DNA from: Christensenella intestinihominis
Lineage (GTDB): Bacteria; Bacillota; Clostridia; Christensenellales; Christensenellaceae
Length of the DNA: 64,000 nt
Direction of reading: 5' to 3'
Assembly (NCBI RefSeq): GCF_001678845.1
Contig: NZ_MAIQ01000004.1
Location: 186,001-250,000 of the forward strand
The notes under the pieces were generated by a model, which had not been told where the DNA came from, ran no database searches, and was given only the letters and a program-made list of their open reading frames with translations. Shown here one piece after another: positions 33,195 through 41,851 of this stretch. Each line of letters opens with the position of its first letter. The first letter of the stretch is position 1. The position numbers and the translations under genes were made by a program.

Positions 33195-35459
33195 CTATTC
33201 TGCTTTCTTCAGCTCGTCTTCCGTGAGCAGCAGCCTGTTCAGCCTGTCGGTTGCATCCGTAAGCGCCGTACGCGCATCCGCCTGCCCTGTTACGGTATCA
33301 TATACCGCTTTCCCGAGGATATCCTCGAACATCTGCTCCGAAAGGCAGGTGCCGTCCTCCCTCAGCGGGAGTTCCCTCATGCGGCCAAATTCACTCGCCT
33401 CCGCCGTCCTGTGGAGCCACGGATAAACGTTTGCCACCTCGAGGTTCTCCACCGCCGTCCGGCGGGGTACGAAGCCGCCGAGAATGGTGCTCAAAACCGA
33501 AATCTCCCGGTCTGTCGCCCATTTAATAAATTCAAACGCCGCATCCTTCTGCCTGCTGCTGGCGTTCACGGCAAGCGCCCATCCGCCGTCCACGCTGACC
33601 TTGCCCGGCATGAAGCCGAAGCCGATCTTTCCGTTGACCTTGGACTTGCTCCACTCCGTTACGGTGAACATATTGTCCGTAAACAGGGTAATCATGGCGG
33701 CTTTGCCGCTGCGGAATTCCACCGCCTGCTCTCCCCACCAGTTGTCGCACGATTCTGCCGAGGCATAATGAAAGCTTTCCTTGTAATTTTCCAGCGCGCA
33801 GACGGCTTCCTCGCTGTCGAGCGTGAACCGGGCGCCGTCGTGCACGTCCCCGCCGAACGCCCACAGCCGCGGCAAATATTCGCACACGCCGCCCGACGAC
33901 ATACGGCTGCCGAGCGTCGTCCCGAATTCCGTGGGGGAATCCGGATTGAATTTGCGTGTAAAGAACTGGGCGACCATGTTGAACTCTTCCCACGTGTGGG
34001 GCGGCTGCAGCTCTTTTTTGTACTGCTCGTAAAACATACGCTGCATGCGGATATCCGCGAAGCAATCCTTGCGGTAGAAAAGCAGCTGTGTGCAAAACGT
34101 GAAGGGAATTGCGTAAACGGAATCCTGCCTGACGGAATATTTTTCAAAAATATTGGGCAGCATATCGTCGTAATAATCCGGGTCCCGCGCGATATAGCGG
34201 TCCAGATTCTCTACAACCTTCTTTTGCGCGAGCTCCGCAAGCCACGGGATGTCCACATCGAACACATCATAATTATCCTTATACCATTCATCCCGGATTG
34301 CCCAATACATTTTCGGATAGGCCTTGGCGTCAATTTCAAGCTCAAATCCGGTCTTTTTCTCGAAATCGGACTTCAGCGTCTCCATCGCATACCGCGCCCT
34401 GTCGATGGTCAGCAGCACCCGCAGCTTCCTCCGCGGCTCCGTCACCTTGATTTCCGGTTTGGGGTCGAGCTCCTTTAAATGCTCCGGTTTTACCTTCAAA
34501 AAAACGGTGCGGCCCGAAAATTTCGGCCCTTTGTCGATATAATCCAGCATCATCTGGAACGCCGTTTCCACCAGCTCGATGTAAGGATGCGGCACATAGA
34601 TCACACCCTCGCGCGAGGTAAGCGTCCACGAGGTGGGCATATTGGCCACCACAAGCGGCCGGGCTTCCTTGGGGATGTGAAGCACTTCGCAGGCCTTCAG
34701 GATCGACTCCATCGCCTGGGAACAAATCACCAGGATCACCTGGGGCGGCCGCGCCGACGCAACGAGGCGCAGCGCTTCCTTTAAAAGTCCTTCCCTGTCG
34801 TAGCTCGATACCGCGCACAGGTGCTGCTGCACCGTCAGGCCGTAGCTGCGGTGCGCCTCCACATACCCGTTGAACGTCTGCTGCTCAAGCGTATACTGGA
34901 TAGGGCTCAGCAGGATTCCAATGTCCTCGTATCCCGCCTTCAGCAGCTGTGAAACCGTGCTCTTGGCCTGTTCCCGGGCGTCAAGCCCCACGTAGTGGCA
35001 TTTTTCGTCATCCGGCTCGCGCTGCAAAAAAACGATCTTCAGCCCGCTTTGGCGCAGCCTGTTAAACAGCTCCGTATTCTGGGGCTGGCAGGTCGACAGC
35101 ATCACGCCGTCCACATTGTGCATGAGCGCCATATTTAAAAGCCGTGTTTCCAGTTCGGAATCTTCGTTGGTAATATGCAGGTTTGTGACATATCCTTTTT
35201 CCGCGAACAGTGCGGACAGGTTCGTATACATCTGGGCCATTGCCGCCGCAACGACATTTGGCAAAATCACGTCGATCTGCATGGATTTACTCAGCTTCAG
35301 GCTGCGTGCAATAGCGTTTGGCTCGTAAGCCAGTTCTTTCATTGCCTTTTCGACACGCTTCACCTTGTCGAGGCTTACCCCTTTTGCCCCATTAATAATA
35401 TTGGAAACCGTACCGTGGGAAACCCCTGCCAGCTTCGCAACATCCTTCATCGTTGCCAT
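33195..35459 (-). CDS. LacI-type repressor fused to a MalE-like solute-binding domain (754 aa)
   Basis: Three parts in one frame. Residues 1-55 are a LacI helix-turn-helix (MKDVAKLAGVSHGTVSNIING). Residues of about 60-330 are a LacI/PBP1 sensor domain (IDVILPNVVAAAMAQMYTNL to VFLKVKPEH). Residues of about 355-754 resemble an extracellular solute-binding protein family 1 domain (ETLKSDFEKKTGFELEI, VYAIPFTFCTQLLFYRKD, AAFEFIKWAT). There is no signal peptide, so the binding domain is cytoplasmic. No frameshift or internal start suggests an assembly error. It probably represses the operon through the TGGAACGTTCCA operators at about 43 kb, with two ligand inputs. Usual LacI length is about 335. 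Confidence 0.9.
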   Translation of the reverse strand: MATMKDVAKLAGVSHGTVSNIINGAKGVSLDKVKRVEKAMKELAYEPNAIARSLKLSKSMQIDVILPNVVAAAMAQMYTNLSALFAEKGYVTNLHITNEDSELETRLLNMALMHNVDGVMLSTCQPQNTELFNRLRQSGLKIVFLQREPDDEKCHYVGLDAREQAKSTVSQLLKAGYEDIGILLSPIQYTLEQQTFNGYVEAHRSYGLTVQQHLCAVSSYDREGLLKEALRLVASARPPQVILVICSQAMESILKACEVLHIPKEARPLVVANMPTSWTLTSREGVIYVPHPYIELVETAFQMMLDYIDKGPKFSGRTVFLKVKPEHLKELDPKPEIKVTEPRRKLRVLLTIDRARYAMETLKSDFEKKTGFELEIDAKAYPKMYWAIRDEWYKDNYDVFDVDIPWLAELAQKKVVENLDRYIARDPDYYDDMLPNIFEKYSVRQDSVYAIPFTFCTQLLFYRKDCFADIRMQRMFYEQYKKELQPPHTWEEFNMVAQFFTRKFNPDSPTEFGTTLGSRMSSGGVCEYLPRLWAFGGDVHDGARFTLDSEEAVCALENYKESFHYASAESCDNWWGEQAVEFRSGKAAMITLFTDNMFTVTEWSKSKVNGKIGFGFMPGKVSVDGGWALAVNASSRQKDAAFEFIKWATDREISVLSTILGGFVPRRTAVENLEVANVYPWLHRTAEASEFGRMRELPLREDGTCLSEQMFEDILGKAVYDTVTGQADARTALTDATDRLNRLLLTEDELKKAE

Positions 35460-35496
35460 AAATCCTCTTCACCAACCTATATTATTTATTTGGGCT

Positions 35497-36231
35497 TTAA
35501 TACCCCGTCCCGAGCTCTCCTTCGTCGCTCAGGAAAAGTTCGCCCTTTTCCGCGCGTTTTACCGCTTCCTCGAGAATATCCTTCGAGGAACGCGTGCCGA
35601 TGCGCACCGTGCCCGTCGCAAGGACAGCCAATGCCGCATCCAGGGTTTTTACGCCGCCCGCGGCCTTTACCTTCATGCCGTCCGCGTGCTCCACCATGAT
35701 TTTAAGGTCATGGATGGTTGCGCCGCCGCCCGCATATCCTGTGGATGTTTTGGAAAAATCTGCGCCGCCTGCCTTTGCAAGCTCGCTCGCTTTGATAATC
35801 TGGTCGTCATTCAGGTAATAATTTTCAAAAATGACCTTCAGCAGTGCGCCGCCGTCATGCGCCGCTTTTGCAACCTGCTTGATCTCATCCAGCACATAAT
35901 CGTATTCACCGGAAAGGAAACGGCCGATATTCATTACCATATCCACTTCCACGGCGCCCTTTTCGATCGCGTCCTTCGTTTCAAACACCTTGGTTTCCGT
36001 TGTGCATGTGCCGTGCGGGAAGCCGATGACCGTCGTCGGAAGCACTTTTGTTCCCTCGAGCTCGCGGACCACAATCGGGAGGTCGGAAGGCCGTACGCAT
36101 ACCGAAACGCATCGATATTGCTTTGCAAGGGCGCAGCCCTCTTTGAGTTCTTTTACCGTGATGTCCGGACGCAAAAGGGAATGGTCGAGTGCGTCTGCAA
36201 TTTCCTGTACCGTGATTGATTTCTTTTCCAT
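35497..36231 (-). CDS. Deoxyribose-phosphate aldolase family protein (DeoC), copy A
   Basis: Class I aldolase of 244 residues. DERA catalytic residues are all present: Asp97 (VEVDMVMN), Schiff-base Lys161 (FSKTSTGY) and Lys189 (VKAAGGV). DERA cleaves 2-deoxyribose 5-phosphate to acetaldehyde and glyceraldehyde 3-phosphate. With a second DeoC gene next to it and an FGGY kinase downstream, its substrate may be another phosphorylated deoxy- or ketose sugar. 37 bases separate it from the regulator gene. Confidence 0.9.
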   Translation of the reverse strand: MEKKSITVQEIADALDHSLLRPDITVKELKEGCALAKQYRCVSVCVRPSDLPIVVRELEGTKVLPTTVIGFPHGTCTTETKVFETKDAIEKGAVEVDMVMNIGRFLSGEYDYVLDEIKQVAKAAHDGGALLKVIFENYYLNDDQIIKASELAKAGGADFSKTSTGYAGGGATIHDLKIMVEHADGMKVKAAGGVKTLDAALAVLATGTVRIGTRSSKDILEEAVKRAEKGELFLSDEGELGTGY

Positions 36232-36304
36232 GGTATCTTTCTCCTATATATTATATTTTAAATTTTCAGAAAAGGAAATAGTTCTGTTAAGTTATGTGCG
36301 GTCC

Positions 36305-36329
36305 GGAGGAACGGCCGGGCCGTCCCTCC
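36305..36329 (-). other. Stable intercistronic hairpin between the two aldolase genes
   Basis: An 11-bp GC-rich stem with one mismatch and a 3-base loop lies in the 127-base gap. No U-tract follows on the minus strand. It may set relative mRNA stability of the two aldolase genes. Confidence 0.6.
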
Positions 36330-36358
36330 CACCCGCTAAAGAGGAAAAAATGAAAAAA

Positions 36359-37042
36359 TTACTGATTCCTGATAGATTCCAAAATGTTGATCGCCGATTT
36401 CATGCCGATGCCAAAGCGCCGTGCGCCCGCATCATAAAACCGCTGCAGCGTATCGAAATCGCGTACCCCGCCGGCCACCTTGATCTTGACCCGGTCGCCC
36501 ACCGCCTGTTTCATCAGTTCCACATGCCGCACCTCGGTGGGTTTTGCGGAATAACCCGTACCGGTTTTGACGTACTGCGCGCCCGATTCCGCCACGATAT
36601 CGCTTCCGGCCCTGATCTCGTCGTCCGTCAGGTATGTCACCTCAAGGATTACTTTTACCGGAAACCCGTCCGCCGCTTCAATCACGGCTGCAATATCGTC
36701 CTTCACGTAGCCAAGCTTTCCCGATTTCAGCTTCGATACGCTTAAAACCATATCAAACTCGGTACAGCCAAGCTTTTTCATCTCCTTTACCTGGAACACC
36801 TTGTCCTGCGTGAGGTCCGTGCCCGTCGGGAAACCGATGGGCGCGCCCATAATCACCCTGGTGTCCGGCCCAAGCTCCCGCTTCAAATATTCAATATTGC
36901 ACGGCATTACAAACGCCGCAATAAAGCCGTATTGATTCGCCGCCCGGGCAAGCTCCGCCACATCCGCTTCCGTAGTAGGAACGGAAAGGGCGCTGATATC
37001 CACAATGCCCGGCAATGTTTCAAACGTTAACTGATTATTCAT
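36359..37042 (-). CDS. Deoxyribose-phosphate aldolase family protein (DeoC), copy B
   Basis: 227 residues, clearly diverged from copy A. Catalytic Asp97 (FDMVLSV), Lys159 (YVKTGTGYS) and Lys188 (IKVAGGV) are intact, so both copies should be active. The substrate-phosphate region ends GIGMKSAINIL instead of the RIGTRSSKDIL of copy A. Two active but different copies in one operon suggest either a two-step use or a heteromer. It lies 17 bases after the SDR gene. Confidence 0.9.
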   Translation of the reverse strand: MNNQLTFETLPGIVDISALSVPTTEADVAELARAANQYGFIAAFVMPCNIEYLKRELGPDTRVIMGAPIGFPTGTDLTQDKVFQVKEMKKLGCTEFDMVLSVSKLKSGKLGYVKDDIAAVIEAADGFPVKVILEVTYLTDDEIRAGSDIVAESGAQYVKTGTGYSAKPTEVRHVELMKQAVGDRVKIKVAGGVRDFDTLQRFYDAGARRFGIGMKSAINILESIRNQ

Positions 37043-37059
37043 GATTTTCCCCGCTTTCT

Positions 37060-37827
37060 TTACTGGATCGTATAGCCGCCGTCGATCACGAGGTTTTCCC
37101 CGTTAATAAGGCTCGCCGCGTCGCTCGCGAGGAATACCGCGCAGGCCGCGACTTCCTCGGGATAGCCAAACCTGCGGGCCGGGATGGTTTTTTTGAAAGC
37201 CTCCCCTACCTCGCCTTCCCAGGCTGCTTCGCCCATAGGGGTCAGGATCACCGTGGGAGAGATGGCGTTTACGTTTATATTATACTGCGCCCATTCAAAG
37301 CACAGCAATTTTGTCATATAAATCACACCTGCCTTGGCCACGCCGTAGGCGATGTGCTTGTCGAGCGCGACGATACCGGCCTGGGACGCCATATTGATAA
37401 TCTTCCCGCCTCCGTTTTCAATCATGGTCCGCCCCACCGCCTGGTTGAGCATAAACATTCCCTTAAGGTTTACGTTCATTGTGAGGTCCCACATTTCCTC
37501 GGTCATGTCCACCGCCTTGTCAATAAGGCCGACTCCCGCGCAGTTGACAAGGATGTCAATCTTTCCAAACCGCGCGATTGCCGCGTCCGTAACGCCCCTG
37601 CGGTCTTCCCCTTTGGTAATGTCGCCCTTGTAACCCATATATATGCGTCCAAGGCCCTCCACGTACGCTTTCAGTTCATCTGACTCCGTACGGTCGAACA
37701 CAATAATATCCGCGCCCTTGCGTGCATACATCTTCGCAATCTCAAACCCGATGCCGCTTGCCGCGCCGGTGATAATCGCCCGTTTGCCCGCGAGGTCAAA
37801 ATTTTCATCGAAATTCCTTTTTGCCAT
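37060..37827 (-). CDS. SDR family oxidoreductase (operon A, second)
   Basis: Classical short-chain dehydrogenase, 255 residues. Cofactor motif GAASGIGFEIAKM, NNAG-equivalent VNCAGVG, Ser in NMASQAG and catalytic YGVAKAG. It probably oxidises a sugar alcohol or sugar, or reduces a keto intermediate. An AAGGAGG ribosome site is 7 bases before the ATG. It follows a terminator-like hairpin at 37902-37948, so it and later genes may be expressed at a lower level than the transporter. Confidence 0.9.
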   Translation of the reverse strand: MAKRNFDENFDLAGKRAIITGAASGIGFEIAKMYARKGADIIVFDRTESDELKAYVEGLGRIYMGYKGDITKGEDRRGVTDAAIARFGKIDILVNCAGVGLIDKAVDMTEEMWDLTMNVNLKGMFMLNQAVGRTMIENGGGKIINMASQAGIVALDKHIAYGVAKAGVIYMTKLLCFEWAQYNINVNAISPTVILTPMGEAAWEGEVGEAFKKTIPARRFGYPEEVAACAVFLASDAASLINGENLVIDGGYTIQ

Positions 37828-37901
37828 TTGTTATCCTCCTTATGGGTCCCGGCCCGCCCCCAGGCAGGCGCTAAAGCTCACTTTCCGCCGCCTCGTGCGG
37901 C

Positions 37902-37948
37902 GTAAAAAAACAAGGCGGTGGAAAAATAAGTCATAGAACCGCCTTGCT
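37902..37948 (-). terminator. Terminator within the catabolic operon, after the ABC ATPase gene
   Basis: 9-bp perfect stem (37938-37946 with 37911-37919), 18-base loop, then TTTTTTT on the minus strand. It lies 22 bases past the ABC ATPase stop codon, before the SDR gene. Partial readthrough would make the aldolase and regulator genes less abundant. Confidence 0.75.
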
Positions 37949-37969
37949 TTCTGTAAAATCCTATATCGA

Positions 37970-39508
37970 TTAAGCGGTCTGACTCTCTTTTGCGTCGTTT
38001 GCCGCCGAATCCAGCGTATAAGACATAATCTTTACCTGGTCTGCTTCGTCATGCCCCAGAACTCCCCGGAGTTCTCCGTGGTGCATCACCATAATCCGGT
38101 CGCACAGGGACAATACCTCCGGCATTTCCGACGACAGGAGCACCACCGATACGCCTTCCTTTGCAAGGTCGTCGATAATGTGGTATATCTCCGATTTCGC
38201 GCCGATATCAATTCCATGCGTGGGCTCGTCCATGAACAGGATTTTCGGCCCGTTCATCAGCCAGCGCGCAACAATTGTTTTTTGCTGGTTGCCGCCCGAC
38301 AAATTATTGACGCATTGCTGGAGGGACGGCGTTTTAACATTCAGTTTATCGACGTATTCGTCCGCGATTCCCTTTACCTTATTTTTGTTCAGGAGCCCGA
38401 GCGTGCTCTTCAGCCTCTTCAGGTATACCATCGTCATGTTGTCTTCCACGGACATCTTAAGGAATAGCCCCTGGATTTTACGGCCTTCCGGAATCAGCGC
38501 CATGCCGTGGTTGATTGCGTCTTCCGTGTTTTTAATTTTGACTTCTTTTCCATCCAGTTTGATGGTCCCGGCTGTCTTCATGTGCGCGCCGAAAATCGTT
38601 TCCAAAAGCTCGCTGCGCCCCGCGCCCACAAGGCCGGTAAGCCCGAGAACCTCTCCTTCGTACAGCTTGAAGGAAACATCCTTTACGCGGCCGCGCGCAT
38701 CGGAAAGATGCTCCACCTCGAGGATCGGCTTGCGCGTTTCGTAGTCGCTCATGAATTCACGGTGCGCGGACTGGTCGAACTCGCGCCCAACCATCAGGTT
38801 AATCATCGTCTGCTCGTCCATGTCTTTCTTTTCGCGCGTATCAATATGCTTCCCGTCGCGCAATACCGTAATTTTATCCGCAATTTCCATAATCTCTTCC
38901 AGCTTGTGCGAAATATACAGGATTGCAACGCCATTCTTGCGGAGATTATCCACAATTTTAAGCAGGAACTTGATTTCCCCCTCCGTGAGGGACGCCGTCG
39001 GTTCGTCCATAATCAGCATTTTGGACCGGAAGGACATTGCCTTAACGATTTCGAGAAGCTGCTGTTCGGATACGCTCAGGTTTTTAACAATCGCCTTGGG
39101 ACTGATATAATCAATGCCAAGCTCGTCAAGGAAATCCTGGGTATCTTTATACATTTTTGCGCGATCGATCATGATCCCTTTTTTGGGCATCCTGCCGATA
39201 TACACATTTTCCGCAGCCGTCATATGCTGCGCAAGGGACAACTCCTGGTGGATCATCGCAATCCCCGCTTCCTGCGCCTCTTTTGGTTCTTTGAAGTGGA
39301 CTTCCCGTCCTTCAAATTCCACGGTTCCTTCTTCTGCCGGATAAACCCCGGACAGTATATTCATCAGCGTGGATTTGCCCGCGCCGTTTTCACCGACAAC
39401 CGCGTGCACCTCTCCGCTGTAAATATCAAAGCTTACGTTGTCAAGAGCTCTAACACCTGGGAAGATTTTAGATATGCCGTTCAGTCTGCAAATCAGCTCT
39501 TTGCTCAT
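37970..39508 (-). CDS. Sugar ABC transporter ATP-binding protein (RbsA/XylG/MglA type), operon A
   Basis: Twin ABC domains, 512 residues. The first has VVGENGAGKSTLMNILSG, LSVSEQQLLEIVKAMS and LIMDEPTASL. The second has a degenerate Walker A (LTGLVGAGRSELLETIFG), LSGGNQQKTIVARWL and LFMDEPTHGIDIGAKSE. This pattern is standard for ribose-type importers. The ATG at 39508 with GGAGG 8 bases upstream is preferred over a frame starting at 39571. Confidence 0.95.
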   Translation of the reverse strand: MSKELICRLNGISKIFPGVRALDNVSFDIYSGEVHAVVGENGAGKSTLMNILSGVYPAEEGTVEFEGREVHFKEPKEAQEAGIAMIHQELSLAQHMTAAENVYIGRMPKKGIMIDRAKMYKDTQDFLDELGIDYISPKAIVKNLSVSEQQLLEIVKAMSFRSKMLIMDEPTASLTEGEIKFLLKIVDNLRKNGVAILYISHKLEEIMEIADKITVLRDGKHIDTREKKDMDEQTMINLMVGREFDQSAHREFMSDYETRKPILEVEHLSDARGRVKDVSFKLYEGEVLGLTGLVGAGRSELLETIFGAHMKTAGTIKLDGKEVKIKNTEDAINHGMALIPEGRKIQGLFLKMSVEDNMTMVYLKRLKSTLGLLNKNKVKGIADEYVDKLNVKTPSLQQCVNNLSGGNQQKTIVARWLMNGPKILFMDEPTHGIDIGAKSEIYHIIDDLAKEGVSVVLLSSEMPEVLSLCDRIMVMHHGELRGVLGHDEADQVKIMSYTLDSAANDAKESQTA

Positions 39509-39530
39509 ATTAATAACCTCCGTTTTTTGA

Positions 39531-39564
39531 AGGATGGGGACTGCACCGCGTGCAGTCCCATCCT
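39531..39564 (-). other. Very stable intercistronic stem-loop after the binding-protein gene
   Basis: A 15-bp stem with a single bulged base and CGC loop, 15 bases downstream of the binding-protein stop codon. No U-tract follows on the minus strand. Such stems protect the 3' end of binding-protein mRNA and raise its level over the ATPase. Confidence 0.75.
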
Positions 39565-39579
39565 CAAACACTCTTCTGC

Positions 39580-40695
39580 TTAGAACAGTTCCGGGAACAG
39601 TTCCTTCACGTTGTCAGGCGTTGCCATAACGCCCTTGTACCAGTTGATTTCTTCTTTCGGTCCCTGGCCGGCGACGAGCTGGTTGAACGCGTCGATAACC
39701 GGCTGTGCACCCTGGTTGAACGGGTCCTGGTCGATGCAGCCCTTGATTGTGCCGTCCGCAATGTACGGAGCGGTTTCAGCAAGAACGTCGTGGCATACCA
39801 GCATAACCTGGTCTGCTTTACCCTGGTCTACGAGAGCTTTCGCAGCGCCGGACGGGCCGCCGGCCGTTACATACAGGCCTTTGAGGTCCGGGTTCGCCGT
39901 CAGGATATTGACTGTCTGCGTGTAAGCTTCCTCTGCCTTGTCGTTGTTTTCAACTTCAGCGACCATCTCCAGCTTGTCGTTCGCGTCGAGAATCTCGTGC
40001 GCGCCTTTTCTTCTCAGTTCATGTCCGAGTACGGAGAAGTCGCCGGTGATGATGGCATATTTGCCTTCGCCGCCCATCAGCTCTTCGAGCTTCTTGCCGC
40101 ATTCCTGGCCGCCGTATGTACCATCCTGGCCATAGTACGCCTGGCGCTTGGAATTTTCGCCCGGCTCCGTGTTGAACGCATACATGAGGATACCGGCATC
40201 AACGCCTTTATCCGTAACCGGCTGCAGGGCTTCGGAAATACCGAAGTAGCAGATTGCATCATATCCGGCAGCGATATCGTTTTCAATGATGCTCGTCCAT
40301 TTCTGAGGATCGAAGTCTTCCACGGACTGGCAGTCAACCGTGCAGTTCCTGTCGGCGAGGACTTCCTTCGCCCAGTTCTGGCCTACGAGAACAGCCGCGC
40401 CAAACGGGTTGTTCTGCACCATGATCGTCGCGATCTTCAGGGGCTTTTCGGAAACCTGGTCTACAGGCATGGACAGCGGGGTTTTCCCGGCGGGAATCTC
40501 GATGTCCGCCGCGGGCGTAAAGTCGCCGGCGGGTTCAGCGTCGGAAGAAGCTTCCGTGGATGCTTCTGTGGACGCTTCTGTTGAAGCTTCCGTAGATGCT
40601 TCCGTGCTCGGTTCCGCAGCAGGTGCGGAGCAGCCAACCAGCATCGCTACGCAGAGAATCACTGCAACGAGGGTTACTAAAGTCTTTTTTAACAT
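39580..40695 (-). CDS. Sugar ABC transporter substrate-binding lipoprotein (operon A)
   Basis: Membrane-tethered receptor of 371 residues. The lipobox ends at Cys22 (AMLVGCS). A flexible linker follows at about residues 27-50 with repeated STEA units. The rest is a Peripla_BP_4 (RbsB-type) fold (IATIMVQNNPFGAAVLVGQNWAKEV). The ligand is probably a monosaccharide or polyol but not defined. Here the gene follows the permease instead of leading the operon; a GGGAGGAAAG ribosome site and flanking stem-loops may compensate to give high expression. Confidence 0.93.
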   Translation of the reverse strand: MLKKTLVTLVAVILCVAMLVGCSAPAAEPSTEASTEASTEASTEASTEASSDAEPAGDFTPAADIEIPAGKTPLSMPVDQVSEKPLKIATIMVQNNPFGAAVLVGQNWAKEVLADRNCTVDCQSVEDFDPQKWTSIIENDIAAGYDAICYFGISEALQPVTDKGVDAGILMYAFNTEPGENSKRQAYYGQDGTYGGQECGKKLEELMGGEGKYAIITGDFSVLGHELRRKGAHEILDANDKLEMVAEVENNDKAEEAYTQTVNILTANPDLKGLYVTAGGPSGAAKALVDQGKADQVMLVCHDVLAETAPYIADGTIKGCIDQDPFNQGAQPVIDAFNQLVAGQGPKEEINWYKGVMATPDNVKELFPELF

Positions 40696-40725
40696 AATCT
40701 TTCCTCCCAGATTTTTTTATTATCC

Positions 40726-40742
40726 AACCGGCTGGGCCGGTT
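40726..40742 (-). other. Stem-loop between permease and binding-protein genes
   Basis: Perfect 7-bp stem AACCGGC/GCCGGTT with a 3-base loop in the 70-base gap. It may be a processing site or protect the upstream permease mRNA end. Confidence 0.55.
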
Positions 40743-40765
40743 TGAATACAACATGAGTAATGCAG

Positions 40766-41761
40766 TTACCGGGTTGCGCGTTTTTTCCGGACACTGTCGA
40801 TCGCAACCGCGCCGATGATAATCAGGCCCAGGATAACCGTCTGCCAATAACCGGAGACCGCAAGCTGTACGAACATATTCTTTAATACGCCCATAAGCGC
40901 CGCGCCAACCACCGTACCGAGGATGCTTCCTTCGCCGCCCGACATCGAGATGCCGCCGATAACCGCCGCCGCGATAACATCCATCTCGTAACTCTTACCA
41001 AAGGACGGGTCCGCGCTGTTCATCTGCCCCACGAGGAGCAGTGCGCACACGCCTGCCAGCAAACCTTCGATCACATATACGAGGGTCAGTATCCTGTCTA
41101 CCTTGATACCGGACAGCTTTGCCGCAGGGGCGCTGTTGCCGACCGCGTAAATGTTCCGCCCGGTCATTGTATTGTTTGCAAAAATAAATCCAAGTACGAC
41201 GATCGCCGCCATGACGATTACGGAGATCGGAACCGGCCCGATATAGCCGCCGCCGAATACGGAAATCCAGGTCGGCTGGTAGCTGATCGGCGATCCGTTG
41301 GTAATCAGCAGCGCGATACCGCTGCCGATGCTCATCGTACCGAGCGTAGCGATGAACGGCGGCAGGCCAACCTTGGAGACCAGCAGGCCGTTCGCAAGGC
41401 CCATGCCCGCGCCGAAGCCCAGAATGAGGAGAAGCACGATGATGCCGGGGGTTCCCTCGTTCGCACGTGCGATATAGGTGCCGAACGCCGCTGAAGCCGC
41501 GATGACCGACCCGACCGAAAGGTCGATGCCCGTGGTGATGATGATGAGGCCCATACCTACTGCGAGGATTGCCGTCAGTGAGAACTGCCTCATAATATTG
41601 AATACGTTTGTCGGCGTCGGGAATGTTTCCGGCCTCAGGATGCACATAACGATGCATAATGCAATCAATGCAACAAGGGCCGTCATTTCCGGCTTTGCCA
41701 TTACTTGTCCGAATTTTCCGCTCTTCTTGGCGGAAAGTTCCGTTCCGGTTTGATTACTCAT
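40766..41761 (-). CDS. Sugar ABC transporter permease (RbsC type), operon A
   Basis: 331 residues, about ten membrane segments. The branched-chain/ribose permease family signature is seen as TGIDLSVGSVIAASAAFGTYI and AAAVIGGISMSGGEGSILGTVVGAALMGVL. It forms the membrane channel with the ATPase encoded downstream; one permease gene suggests a homodimer. Confidence 0.95.
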   Translation of the reverse strand: MSNQTGTELSAKKSGKFGQVMAKPEMTALVALIALCIVMCILRPETFPTPTNVFNIMRQFSLTAILAVGMGLIIITTGIDLSVGSVIAASAAFGTYIARANEGTPGIIVLLLILGFGAGMGLANGLLVSKVGLPPFIATLGTMSIGSGIALLITNGSPISYQPTWISVFGGGYIGPVPISVIVMAAIVVLGFIFANNTMTGRNIYAVGNSAPAAKLSGIKVDRILTLVYVIEGLLAGVCALLLVGQMNSADPSFGKSYEMDVIAAAVIGGISMSGGEGSILGTVVGAALMGVLKNMFVQLAVSGYWQTVILGLIIIGAVAIDSVRKKRATR

Positions 41762-41809
41762 AATTTTCCTCCCTATAATGCCAGGGCAGATCGCCCCAAT
41801 CTATCATAT

Positions 41810-41828
41810 ATACGGCGCGAGGCCGTAT
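41810..41828 (-). other. Stem-loop between the SDR and permease genes
   Basis: Perfect 7-bp stem ATACGGC/GCCGTAT with a 5-base loop, 24 bases after the SDR stop. No U-tract follows directly. Confidence 0.45.
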
Positions 41829-41851
41829 TATGAACAATAAAATCCCCGCGC

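Noticed and set aside
32931-34478. Plus-strand open frame of 515 codons opposite the kinase and regulator genes
   Set aside because: Arginine- and histidine-rich translation typical of an antisense frame, spanning two real genes, with no ribosome site of note.
40540-40615. DNA tandem repeat as a mobile or variable element
   Set aside because: The repeats encode the STEA linker of a lipoprotein; this is a low-complexity spacer, although repeat number may vary among strains.
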